Assembly: GCF_030272615.1 (NCBI RefSeq)
Contig: NC_081406.1
Coordinates: 238,256,422-238,314,421, forward strand
DNA length: 58,000 nt
From: Cryptomeria japonica
Lineage: Eukaryota; Streptophyta; Pinopsida; Cupressales; Cupressaceae
Reading direction: 5' to 3'
In this document: one piece after another, positions 34,472 through 44,828 of the stretch
Layout: every line of letters starts with the position of its first letter
Position numbering within the stretch: position 1 is the first letter of the stretch
Program-made: the position numbers and the translations under genes
Notes under the pieces: generated by a model
What the model saw: only the letters and a program-made list of their open reading frames with translations
What the model was told of the DNA's origin: nothing
Database searches by the model: none

Positions 34472-35577
34472 TGAAGAGGGGAAAATAGATTTGAAGGTCA
34501 AATGATCAAAACATAATGAAATAAACATGCAGAATGCTAAAATATCATTAAAAGACCATTTCACCTTGCTATTTTACCTTCTCTTTTGGATTGAACTTGA
34601 TGAAGTGAAGGCACCCCTTGATAATGCTCCACTTGATGTGCTCCTTTGATTGCTAGATGTGGATGGCTCTCCAATCTTGTGTATAAATGGAATGGATTTG
34701 AAAAATGATAAGGATGAGATGATCAAGTTGCCAAGTTGATTTCCTGGGCTCAAAAGGGCAGCATAAATTCACTAGATTTCAAAATGTTTTGAATGAAGGG
34801 ATGAAGCCCTATTTTATAGGAAGAGGAGAGGAAAATAGATGGCTAGGATGAATTCGAGATGAAGGGCTAAGATTTACTTGTGAGCTCACACAAGGTCCAA
34901 GAGAGGGCATGGACACCAAGAATTATGCCTTAAAGACATTTCGTATCTCCACACTCTATAAGATGCATTGGAGGAATTAAAAATTCTCCAAAAAAGGATA
35001 TCATGGGGATTGGAGAAATAAAAAGGAATTAAAAATTCTTTGGGAGAGGGGATGCCTAGAAGAATGTGTGATTTCGAAAATCTTACATTCACCTAGGAAA
35101 AGAGTATTTAAAGCTAGTGGCTGGATGAAAAGGACAAAGAGTTGACTTTGTGACTAATCATGATGATTAACTATTAACAACTCATTAGGAGGGGGATTAG
35201 AGGAAATGTTAGGTGGGATTAATATTTGTAGGAGAATTTGACTAGGAGAGAGAATGAGTGGAGGGAATAAAAAATTAGAAGAATAATGTTAAGTGAGTTT
35301 AGGGAGTTTCTAGAAGAATGAATTAAGAAGATGATTTGTAGGAATCATGTAGGTTAACTAAATAATTGAAATTAATTAGCTAAGAGGAAGATTTGTAAGG
35401 ATTTGATTTTTTTAGAAGAATAAAGAAATGGATTGATTTATTAAATAAATCAATCATATGCTATAGTGACAATATTAATTATATTTAATTAATATTGAGA
35501 AGAATTTGAATTAACATAATTAATTAATTATGCGATGAATTAAAAATAATTAAAATAATTATTTTTAAGTGTCTACA
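34472..35577 (-). repeat. Element F 5' LTR (right copy, 1106 bp)
   Basis: TGAAG...GTGTCTACA on the plus strand, followed by the target copy GTATG. The sequence near the right end has a shorter TTAATTAA run than the other LTR, which accounts for most of the length difference. Confidence 0.96.
34807..34819 (-). promoter_or_regulatory. TATA-like box of element F 5' LTR
   Basis: CTATAAAATAGGG on the minus strand, about 760 bp into the LTR, conserved at the equivalent site (about 21964-21976) in the other LTR. It would drive leftward transcription of F. Confidence 0.45.
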
Positions 35578-36640
35578 GTATGAACGTCTGCATTCTCATC
35601 TTGTGAAGATTGGATTTGAGAGAACAAGTGAAGATAGAAATATCTTCTTGAAGTCTGAAGGAGATCAGATCCTGATCTGTGAGGTATTTGCTAATGACAT
35701 TATCTTTGGTGGAGATGATAAGATGAGTCATGAGTTTGCAGATGAGATGAAGAAAGAGTTTGAAATGTCACTCATAGGGGAGATTAAATTCTTCATTGGA
35801 CTACAGATCCAACAGATGAAGGATGGAACCTTTATCACTCAGTCCAAGTATGTCAAAGAGGTGTTGAGGACCTTTGGCATGGAAGATAGCGAACCGGTTG
35901 GTATTCCGATGATGACCGGTTGTAAACTATCTAAAGAAGATGACACAGAATTGCTTGATGAGAAGGAATACTGATCAATGATTGGTAAGTTACATTATGT
36001 AGTGCATAGCAGACTAGATATTGCACATGCAGTTGGTATTACTGCAAGATTCTAGAAAAGCCCAAGAGAATCTCACTTGGTTGCAATCAAGCGGATTCTT
36101 AGGTATCTGAAGGGAACTGTTGACTATGGATTGTGGTATACGTATAGCAAGGATTTCAACTTGAAAGTATACACAGATGCTGATTGAGCAGGCAATATAG
36201 ATGACCGGAAAAGCACAATCGGTGGTGCATTCTTTCTTGGTGGTAGACTAGTCTCTTGGATGAGTAAGAAGCAGAGTTGTATCTCTTAGTCTACAGTGGA
36301 AGCAGAGTATGTTGCTACTTTCATGAACTGCACTCAGACAATTTGGATGAAGCATGTATTAAATGGCTTCAAAGTTCCTATATCTGAACTGGTAAGTATA
36401 TTTTGTGACAATACTAGTGCAATTAATATCTCCAAGAATCCAGTTTTACATTCTAGAACTAAGCACTTTGAGCTTAAGTATCATTTCTTAAGGGAAAAGA
36501 TTAAGAACAAAGAGATTGCATTGGAACATGTTTCCAGTAAGGAGCAGTTAGCAGACATATTCACCAAGCCTCTCCCAAAGACTACATTTATGCACTTAAG
36601 AGGTGAATTAGGGGTGCTGCCCCTTCAAGGGGTAAACTAA
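35578..36640 (+). pseudogene. pol: Element A RT C-terminus and RNase H
   Basis: Resumes A's RT after F (YERLHSHLVKIGF). The catalytic box reads FANDIIFGG at about 35687-35713, where YVDDIIFGG is expected, so one of the two catalytic Asp is replaced by Asn. Then comes RNase H: VYTDAD, DDRKSTIGGAFFLGG, STVEAEYVA, FCDNTSAINISKNPVLHSRTKH and LADIFTKPLPKTTF, ending LPLQGVN with TAA at 36638. Stops near 35972, 36053, 36186 and 36288 interrupt it. RNase H catalytic residues are present. Confidence 0.9.
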
Positions 36641-36883
36641 AAGCATATCCTCCACATCAGTCAGGTAGTGCATAGTCAGATTTATTTTGGATTGACGTGT
36701 TGAAGGATGCTACTCCTGAGGGGGAGCAACATAATGGAATAGGGAAGCTTGTGCCTCCACTTTGGCATTGTTGTCAAAGGGGGAGAAGATGTGAAGTGGA
36801 GAAGATATCTATAGAAATTGGGGGAGAAGATGTGAAGTGGAGAGATATCTTTGTATATTGCCATCAATGCCAAAGGGTAAGAT
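36641..36883 (+). other. Element A 3' untranslated region with duplicated purine tract
   Basis: Contains GAGGGGGAGCAAC, then two copies 41 bp apart (36779 and 36820) of GGGGGAGAAGATGTGAAGTG, and finally CCAAAGGGTAAGAT against the LTR. The last tract is interrupted by TA where B and C have an unbroken CCAAAGGGGGAGAT. Confidence 0.8.
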
Positions 36884-38375
36884 TGTTGGCATTATGTGAA
36901 CTGGTATGAGGACATAATGACATTGTATGTTATCATTGATGTCAATATGCTGAAGAGGTGAGAACCGGCATAGCACTGTGAACTGACATTTGTGCCAAAG
37001 TGAAGCGGTGTGCTTGTTCAAGGTGAACTGACATATGGTTATGTGAACTGGTACATGGAAGCATTATATGACTACTGGTTGGTAGTCTCAACTTCAGGGT
37101 TTCCAGTTGAAGTGCTTCAAGCCTGTGTGGCTCAACTAGTGACATTGTGTGATGAGTTAGCATTGTAGTGAAGAACAGATCATGTTGTCATGTCAGCCTT
37201 GTGCGCGTGAAGGATCTTGCACAAAGGAGATTGTTCCTATCTACCTCGGGAATGTGCGAAGTATGTAAAATGGTGATAATGTGTGATGGGTTATCAGCCA
37301 CCATGAAATTGGTGAAAATGGACGATGGAGAATGTCTTGAGATTAGATCAAGACTGTTGCAATTAATGGAGTATTATCAACGGTCAAGATTGAATCGTTT
37401 GAATTCTTTAACCTAACAGGTTTAGGGTTTAGGGTTTATGCTACCGACCTATCTGTTTTCCTATAAGGTCAATGTTGTGTCTCTTTCTGAGGTTGTTGGC
37501 AAAAGTTGTGTGTGTGTATCGAAGATAAGGGATATGTAATTTTTGCCAAACCAAAAGGAGAGAAGTGATACCTGTAGAGTGTAAGTGCAGAAGGTGAAGA
37601 GGAGCTTAAGTGGATCTGCATTGGCATTGAGTGTTGTTACTAGATCATTGTAATACCTATTGATATCTAACCACCTCAACAGTTGGAAAATCCCTTAACA
37701 GGGTAGCCTTAAGTGGCTTGCTGTAAATCCTTTAACAGGGTAATTCAAAGCTATTGAGTTCTTGAAATCCTCTAACAAGGTAACCTTTAACAGGGTTTAA
37801 CCCTTAACCAGGTATTGTAGCCATCCCTTAACCGGGTGATCTTTAACATGATCATTTCCTAGCAGAACCTATTGTAATGTCTCTAACCGGACAAGGCTCC
37901 TAACAAAGTGAACTTCTAAAGAGTTCAAAAATAGCTTGTGGGTATTCATCCCCACTGTGTTTTTTCTTAGTTGGGTTACCACGTGAAAAATATGTGTGTC
38001 ATGTGTGATGCTTTTATCTTGTGATGCTTTCCCATTGTCTGTCAAGCATATGATGGTTCTGTGTTTTATGTCTGTCAATAAAACATGTTGAACTAGCTAT
38101 TATTATGATTTGATGATAGATTACCTATTTATGCATAAGGGTGAAATGGTAGTGTAGTCTTGAGTTGAGTGAAAAGCTAAGTGAGTAACCGGTTAATGCT
38201 TGTCACAGTCATTCTTAGCTTTACCGATTGCACTTTGTTTCAAACCGGTGTCACTACTTGCCAGTCATTTGAAGTGTCTTCTATCAAACTAGTTTAGGAC
38301 TTTATTTTTGTCTGTATTGATTCACCCCCCCTCTCAGTACCAGGTTAATACTATCCGTTCATCTTTGAGTTATCA
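36884..38375 (+). repeat. Element A 3' LTR (1492 bp)
   Basis: TGTTGGCATTATG to GAGTTATCA, followed by target copy TAAAG. Same internal landmarks as the 5' LTR: telomere-like tract at 37419-37438, AATCC box array at 37683-37910 and CACCCCCCCTCTCAGTACC near 38327. Confidence 0.96.
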
Positions 38376-38380
38376 TAAAG

Positions 38381-38834
38381 TGTTGAAATTGAAGACAAAG
38401 TAAGTGCAAACAGTGAGCTATAGATTTGGGATTTTGTCATGCACCTGGATTTGAGAAGTTTGAGATGATTCATAGATACTCTATGAAATCTACCAAAAGT
38501 TGTAGGGACCGAGTGTTTGGACTAGGTCGCCACAAACTTGGTCCTCTGAACTTTTCGCGCGTCAAAAAGGGTTTTTCATCTCTGCAAATAAATCTTAATT
38601 CTAGAAGTACAACTACACACCTGCTTCCCACAAACAAAAATAAGAAGAAAGGGGTTGGGAATAGGGGTTTTCCTAATTCAAACCCCGGTTTGGAATCAAC
38701 CATGAATGAAATATTGCAAATGCTTGAAATAAATGATGGAAAGGTATACCTTTATATCTGTAATAGATAATGATGATGCTTTTCTTCTTAAATGTAATCA
38801 CATATGTTGTATTAAATGTAATCACATATGTTGT
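38381..38834. other. Right flank of element A, unassigned
   Basis: No recognisable protein. It ends with a 24 bp tandem duplication (38789-38812 and 38813-38836; unit TAAATGTAATCACATATGTTG plus TAT). Part of it may be the distal section of the gypsy E LTR that is recognisable from 38835 on, but no LTR terminus can be fixed. Confidence 0.35.
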
Positions 38835-39180
38835 ATGAAATGGAATGAACATGACAAAACCCTAACACATGCTTACAAATGAATGATGTAATGTTTCTCT
38901 AATGGATAGATGAAGAATATGCAGCCTTGAGGAATACTAGATGATGAATGCTTGATGCTTGAACACTTGAGATCCAATTCCACCTTCATGAATGTATGAT
39001 GATATCAAAATGAGAGGGGAAGACCTCCTTATATACTTTCCTATCATCAATTGTTTAATTTTTCAACATAGGTTGACATGGAGAAGTAATTTCTTGCTTA
39101 CACAAATACTTGAGGTAAAGTAGAAGAGGAGAGAAGAAGATGCTGAATGTGGAGAAAAATCACAAAGAGTATAAGATATC
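38835..39180 (-). mobile_element. Gypsy E LTR/3'UTR segment, left copy (346 bp)
   Basis: Closely matches 53078-53699 except that about 275 bp present there (53341-53615) are missing here. The missing part includes the LTR end TACTACA and the polypurine tract. It ends GTATAAGATATC exactly where element D begins. TATATAAGGAGG on the minus strand near 39026-39037 is a TATA-like box. Confidence 0.8.
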
Positions 39181-40291
39181 TGATGAACTTGAAAAGCACT
39201 AAGAGGGGGGGGGGGGGGGGGGGTGAATCAGTGCCACCAAAAATAAAACTACTTCAAATACTAACCGGTAGATGAGCTTAACAAAACTTTTAAACACAAT
39301 GCTTGTAATCCAAAATGATATAACAACATCCACAATAAGTAAAACATCCACCATAACACAAGTGTTTGTATGTGGAAAACCCAAATAGGTAAAACCAATG
39401 GTGAGATGGAACTCACAAGTTAACTATATGTAGTAATAGATAACTGACCGGTTAGGGTCTACAAAGTGCTTTGCTAGGAGCGAATCTTGTTAGAGATCCC
39501 AAAGCTTGACTAGAAGCTTATACCTTGTTAAAGGTAGTACCCTGTTAGGAGTAACCTCGATGGAGGATTTCTGAACCCAAACTAATGGATCACCTTGTTA
39601 GAGGATTTGTACATTGAAGCTTGTTAGAGCTTACCCGGTTAGGGGATTTGAATTCTAATGTGATTGTTAGAAAACAACATGATTGGTTTGATCTGTCTGA
39701 GTAGCACATTAATTGCTTGATCAGATTCTTTTAAGCATAAACATTGCTCTTCTGCATACTCTGCAACTTAACTCTTTTGCCTTTTGCATATAAAATAACA
39801 CTTTCACTCATATTAAATAATTCATTGTGATGTCAATATATAGACATTAAGATTTCATGTCGGCCATAAGAAATCATAACACAATTTCCTAGGTGCAGTG
39901 TATCTGGTCAAGTGATCATAACTCATCACAAAAAAATACAACCAAAATTTGTCGGTGGGATAACTCCTCATGATTTGTGGTAACACATAAAAAAATCAAT
40001 GAATATCGGTTGGAACTATCAATACCGGTTAGAGTTAAATATATGAAGCGTTATTCGTAAATCTCTTGATATAATCTATGCTTGATCTTCATCTTGATGC
40101 TGACTTATGTGTATCTAGTGGTTGTCTTCTAAATATATATCAGTTACCGGTTAGAGATAAATCTCTAAGATACCGGTTGTAGTATAAACAACTTGAAGTT
40201 ATACCGATAGACAATATAAACATATGTGTGTGTGTGTGTTTCATCAACGAAAACATATGATAAATATATTACAGTCATCATCAAGCCAACA
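39181..40291 (-). repeat. Element D 3' LTR (left copy, 1111 bp)
   Basis: On the minus strand it starts TGTTGGCTTGATGATG and ends AAGTTCATCA. It contains the reversed CACCCCCC..CTCTTAGTGC motif (a run of about 19 G at 39205-39223 on the plus strand), an array of TTGTTAGAG/CCGGTTAGGGG boxes at 39480-39660 and (TG)n near 40225. Confidence 0.92.
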
Positions 40292-40476
40292 ATTTCCCCC
40301 TTTGGTATTGATGGCAACACTTAGAAAATTTTACAGTAATACTGCTATGTGTGCATACAAAACAAAATTTACACATATACACATGCTCCCCCTTAATGCA
40401 TACATTATACAAAATTTTCAAAAATAGACATACATATTTATACTCCCCCTTTGACAACAATGCCAAATTGAAAAAG

Positions 40477-40570
<94 letters not shown>

Positions 40571-40624
40571 TGTATAAAAGTGTTCAACATATACAACAAT
40601 AACTTAAATAGAAGTTCATGCATT
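40292..40624 (-). other. Element D polypurine region and 3' UTR with (AT)n
   Basis: On the minus strand, CCAAAGGGGGAAAT ends directly at the LTR, with a second AAAGGGGGAG box near 40443-40452. 40479-40565 is an uninterrupted AT dinucleotide run of about 43 units. Confidence 0.9.
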
Positions 40625-41588
40625 CACCAAGCTCATGAAAATATCATTAAATTTTTGCTTCAACTATGATATGGCATTTGTCCATGTTGCTAGCACATTC
40701 TCAGTATAATCTTTTGTAGATATAAGCTGTGAATGGAATTCTTCCATCAAGTCCAGTCTACAGGTTTTTGGAGTTGCTAAGATAGCTTCTGCATTTGAGT
40801 AGGCTCTTTGTAGTATGTCCACTTGTGATGTGAGTAGAATCTTGAGTTCCTTTAAAGACCATAGTCTCTTTGCCTTCTCATGATCATAAGTAGCCAACCT
40901 ATTATGCAAATCATCTACAAATTTGCTAAAAGAAAATATAGAGTCCTAAAGTGGGACATATGCATTGCATATCCTTTCTAGCTCTTTCTCTATGTCTGTT
41001 TGTTTTTTTGTGATATCAGAATAATATAATGAAACATTAGAGGTAGAGGAAAGATACTTTCTTCTTGTTTCAATAGCTTTGCTCAACAAATATTTATTAT
41101 GTGACAAAGCCATTTTGCTAGTATCAATGTCCTTTGCAAGTTTCTCCCCATACTTCTTGTGACTTTTCTCAGAAAAGGTTTGTGCTGCATGTTCAAGTGA
41201 CTTGATTTGATCAGATGCATCTACAACTAATAGACAAAGTTTGCTGATAGGGATTGACAGATGTGTTGTAGACTATTCCAGTAGCAAACCAGATTAAAAT
41301 ATCTACTACATTCTAAATAGTTTCTACCTCAATTCTTTTCTCTTTCAGTCTCTTCTTATGTGCTCTAGATTGCATGACATTAGCAATCTTCATCATTTCA
41401 GATGCACTCATGTTGTCAACATCAGTAGGCCCTGAAATTCCTAATGAATCATTATCATCCTCATCAGTCTGCGGAGTGACTAATGGCTTTGTCGGTTCAG
41501 AGGATGTAACCTTAATGATTTCTTTCTCTTGATTCTTCTATGTTTCCTTTTTAGAAGTTTGTGTGACAACAATTTCCATAGATTCCTT
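40625..41588 (-). pseudogene. Element D ORF2, C-terminal helical region
   Basis: Broken frames that join as a long, charged, probably coiled-coil region. Readable pieces are MKIANVMQSRAHKKRLKEKR, LCLLVVDASDQIKSLEHAAQ, KKYGEKLAKDIDTSKMALSH and, open at 40909-40664, LATYDHEKAKRLWSLKELKI with EFHSQLISTKDYTENVLATW. The first piece is in the same frame as the upstream part of ORF2; a frameshift near 41270 precedes the rest. Element C has a coiled coil at the same place. No known family recognised. Confidence 0.6.
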
Positions 41589-42563
41589 CTAAGTATCTTT
41601 AAACATTGGTTGATATTGGGGTTTTTCTAATTGTTTTGTTTCTGGTGGATTGTTCACTTTTAGTTGAGTTGTCGGTTGCTCAACTAATGTAACCTGTACA
41701 TCAGTGATTGTAGGAGGTTCCATATTTGGTGCAGTGTTGTCTCCAGATAGATCAACTGAATCTTGAACATCATCAACAACATGAATAATGGTGTCATCCT
41801 TCTTCTTGACAGGATTGACCTCGTTAGCTTGTACAATCTCTTCTTCATCTATTTTTGGTTGATGGACAACATTTTCCTCATTCCTAGAGGATTGGAGAAT
41901 TTCTTCCATTCATTTGATTTCATAGGTAGTTCAACGGGTCTCACTTATTTCATCTTTAGAAAATTAAGGAAAATATTGTACAAATACTTCATCAATGATT
42001 TATTTTTCCAATTTTATAGCTTCCTCCCATTTATCCAAAATAATAGTGTACAAAGAGTTTGAAATAACCTTTTCCAGATCATGTGGAAATCTACTATAAT
42101 GACACAAATGACTGATTACCTATTGAATGACTTGCTTCTTCTCATCTTCAGTGAAGGAATCAATATGCTCTTTAATATTGTCAAACCTGTTCCTCCCTAA
42201 TGTCTTCATTGTTCTTTCAAAATGGGTATCAGGCTTGTAAGTAGCTATATCAATAGGCACAATTGCCTTTATCACTTCCTTTACTGTCTTTTCTACTCTA
42301 CTAGTATCTTTCATCTTCTTAGGTTCTTCTTCAGTGTCAGTGCCCTTAGATTCTTCATTAAGAATTAACTTCCAACCTCTTTTCTTTGTCACATTCTTCT
42401 TCTTTGTACATACTTTAGGTGTCGGTTCCTTTTTGGTTTGGATACTCTGAGTCACCCTTGTATTCTTTATCACTGGAGGTGCTTCATCAGTTTTCTTTTT
42501 CTTTCCTTTCCCACTTGTGGCAGGAGCAGTACTGGTTTTGCCTTGTGCATCTTGGAATACCAC
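41589..42563 (-). pseudogene. Element D ORF2, middle region (basic then acidic)
   Basis: 42563-42120: a Lys/Thr-rich, strongly basic start (GKGKKKKTDEAPPV, KVCTKKKNVTKKRGWKLI) that could act as a nuclear or nucleic-acid contact region, then helical text ending FTEDEKKQVIQ. After several stops 41909-41589 is Val/Glu/Thr/Pro-rich (VQANEVNPVKKKDD, NNPPETKQLEKPQYQP). All in the same frame as the N-terminal domain. The matching part of C has the same basic-then-acidic order (RTRTLRKKQHAVRQPAKK, then ETETEKP-like repeats). Confidence 0.65.
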
Positions 42564-42581
42564 AATATCTAGTTTTTCCTT

Positions 42582-43640
42582 CTAATTATCTTTAGGAGAT
42601 GCTAATAGGTTATTAGCATAACCAACTAGTAAGTCATGGTTCACCTCATAAATCATATCTTCCATTTCCTCTTCTCTCGGCTCAATTGCTTTTATCAAAC
42701 AAAAATCAGTGGTAATAGTAAAAACAATGTCTTTTGCAAAATGACTTACCACATCTTTAGGCAATCTCATTCTCATGCTCATCTTCTTCTGAAGCTCATT
42801 GAAATACTTATTCATAGCAGTAGGGAAAGTATTCTTTACAACCTTGATGTTTTTCTTGATTTGTGCTGATACCGGTAGGTTCTTTGACCATTCAATATCA
42901 CCTATTCCCGGTAACAAATTTTGAAAATAAAAGAATAACCCAGCCAATAGCTGACCATACTTGAACTTTAGACTATTGTCCTTCTTGATAGATTGCAAAT
43001 TTATAAACAATTGTCTTCTAATAGCCTCACAAAGATCATAATCTGCATTTTCAACTATCATCTTATAAGCTGTGTGAATTGTTGCAGATGGCACACTATT
43101 TAGTCTACTGGAGTAAAATACCCAGTAGCCTATCACCATTGCTGCCAATTTCACTACAGGGTCTCTAATAGTGTTAACAGAAAAAGCACGTTTGTCAGAT
43201 GTTGAACTGGTTAGTGAGAATACCATCTCTTTTGATATTTGTCTCAGCTCAGGTACTAAATCAGTTGAGAAATAACCAATTACAGCCTCAATGGCTTCCT
43301 TGGTAATTGTGTGAGTTCTCTCTAAGTACATGTTCTCACCATGAACCCGACTCAAAATGATTCTAATATGCTCTTCCTCAAAATATTCTAGAAAATAAAT
43401 GGCGTTGTGAAAACATTATTCGAAAACCCTAGCATGTTGTGTTTGAATCTTTCCATTCTCATCACAAAGGGATTTTAGCTGAGTGTAAATGTATAGTGAT
43501 CCTAGATCCTCTAGCTTACAATCAATATAACTTGACAAATCTCCTTTTACTAAAACTCCACTCGGAACTTATGATAATACATTATACAACACAATTTGTT
43601 CTGCCTATACAACTTCCATTGGCTTAGATGTAATCATTAA
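42582..43640 (-). pseudogene. Element D ORF2, conserved N-terminal domain of unknown function
   Basis: Open from 43355 to 42582, and readable upstream to about 43640 across stops. It is homologous to C's ORF2, with shared landmarks CDENG (near 43468), ILSRVHGE against ILSRAHGE, GY near the middle, HTAYKMIVENA against NSAYEMVNNNA, LPGIGDIEW against IPGIGTKDF, and MRLPKDVV against ERLPQSVV. Predominantly alpha-helical by composition. No catalytic or metal-binding signature found. Conservation between two elements with different LTRs indicates a real protein. I do not recognise the family. Confidence 0.75.
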
Positions 43641-43971
43641 CATTTCTATATAATTTGAAGATTATGCTATTACAGATGAACAAGATTCGAAGAAGGATTT
43701 TCACAAAAATATATTTTCTTACACACGTTGCCTCGTTTACTGGTTGAACGCCCCAAGTGCACACCAGTTCGATCTTCTGCAACTTTCCAATCAGCTTGAT
43801 TGCAAATCATAATGCAACTTTGACAATTATCATCCAACAATCTTTCTTAGCTCAGCAAGCGCTCCAAATTTCTTTCTTGAATGCGTTAGGGTAAAAATAA
43901 CAAAGTAAAAACTTGCTTTTATCCTTTTTACCTACTGCATTAAATTCTTGCCTGTTAGGGTTACAAACCCT
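43641..43971 (-). other. Element D spacer between Gag and ORF2, left of element C
   Basis: No convincing coding in any minus-strand frame; many stops. Element C is inserted at its right end (target copy AATTT, 43972-43976). In C the corresponding Gag-ORF2 gap is about 420 bp. Confidence 0.5.
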
Positions 43972-43976
43972 AATTT

Positions 43977-44757
43977 TGTTGGCATTCTACACTCTTATGA
44001 GAATAGTTGATGTTGTCATTAATGACAACCAACTGGTATTCATCTGGTAAGCCACTGACAGTTACTGACACTGGCAATAGACATCTACATACACCGGTAG
44101 ACACTTCACCGACAGCAGCAACAATGCATACCGGCACCCCAGCTGACATGGAATAAACTTTTGTTTATTGTCTTTAAATATAATTATCTTTTGTAAAGCC
44201 GACATGGCATATTGTAAAAGACTCATATATATGTATGAGATCTTATAGGTCATTTAAAATATGTATGGAATTATGAAAAGTGTGTATAAGGTGATATAGT
44301 TGACAACGAAGGTTTTGGTAATGAAATGAGCTTAAACCGGTACTGAACCTGGAATAGTTGATGCTATTTTGAAGCAGTACATTGTATTGGATTTCATAAT
44401 CCAATTTTGTAGTCAGTGTAACTCTTATTGAGTAGTGTGCTCTAGGCACTTGGCCTTCCTGCATGTGCTGGCTCCTCATTGTAAGTAATATTTATTCATT
44501 GGCCAGTGAGTGAATATTGTAGTTTACAAATCCCACCGATGTTTTTCCCACATTGGGTTTCCTCATTAAATATCTTGTGTTATGGTGTGTTCTCTATGCT
44601 ATCTCTGTTATTCTTATTTGCTGCATTAATTCTTATTTACCGGTACACTGTTTTGGGATGCAAAGTTCTTAATAAGTTTAAATATTTTTCTAACCGGTTA
44701 GATACTGATTCACCCCCCCCCCTCTCAGTATCTTTGGGACTGTCAATAATCCTAACA
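43977..44757 (+). repeat. Element C 5' LTR (781 bp)
   Basis: Starts TGTTGGCATTCTACAC and ends AATCCTAACA. Contains CACCCCCCCCCCTCTCAGT at 44711-44729. The block 44350-44470 (GATGCTATTTTG, TAGTCAGTGT, GTGCTCTAGGC, TTGGCCTTCCTGCATGTG) is shared with the B LTR. Confidence 0.95.
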
Positions 44758-44759
44758 AT

Positions 44760-44771
44760 TGGTATCAAAGC
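44760..44771 (+). other. Element C primer binding site (initiator Met tRNA)
   Basis: TGGTATCAAAGC, one mismatch to the standard TGGTATCAGAGC and the same variant as element D. Confidence 0.92.
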
Positions 44772-44828
44772 CTAGTCCTCTATTTTTAAAAGCCTAAAAA
44801 CTTGAGGAAGATTCTGACACCGGTACAG

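Larger units (their letters stand above)
21628..35577 (-). mobile_element. Gypsy element F (Tat/Ogre-like), complete, 13.95 kb
   Basis: Inserted in A's RT with target duplication GTATG at 21623-21627 and 35578-35582. LTRs are 21628-22741 and 34472-35577. On the minus strand the order is 5' LTR, primer site, long leader with repeats, gag, protease, G-patch-like motif, RT, RNase H, archaeal-type RNase H, integrase, 3' UTR minisatellite, polypurine tract, 3' LTR. This is the gypsy order, and the double RNase H marks the Tat lineage. LTRs differ by only a few percent by eye, so it is the most recent complete insertion here, yet its ORFs are broken. Confidence 0.96.
10340..38375 (+). mobile_element. 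Copia element A, 28 kb as found, with two nested insertions
   Basis: Both LTRs start TGTTGGCATTATG and end GAGTTATCA. The element is flanked by the 5 bp target duplication TAAAG at 10335-10339 and 38376-38380. Order gag, protease, integrase, RT, RNase H is that of Ty1/copia. Elements B (in integrase) and F (in RT) interrupt it; both excise cleanly in thought, because their own target duplications restore the reading of A. Without them A would be about 7.4 kb. It is defective through stops, frameshifts and altered integrase residues. Confidence 0.97.

Noticed and set aside
40351-40623. ORFs on both strands encoding long Ile-Tyr repeats
   Set aside because: They are translations of the (AT)n microsatellite at 40479-40565.
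44760-44771. tRNA gene fragments at TGGTATCARAGC sites
   Set aside because: Only the 12-base primer complement is present directly after each LTR, with no cloverleaf.
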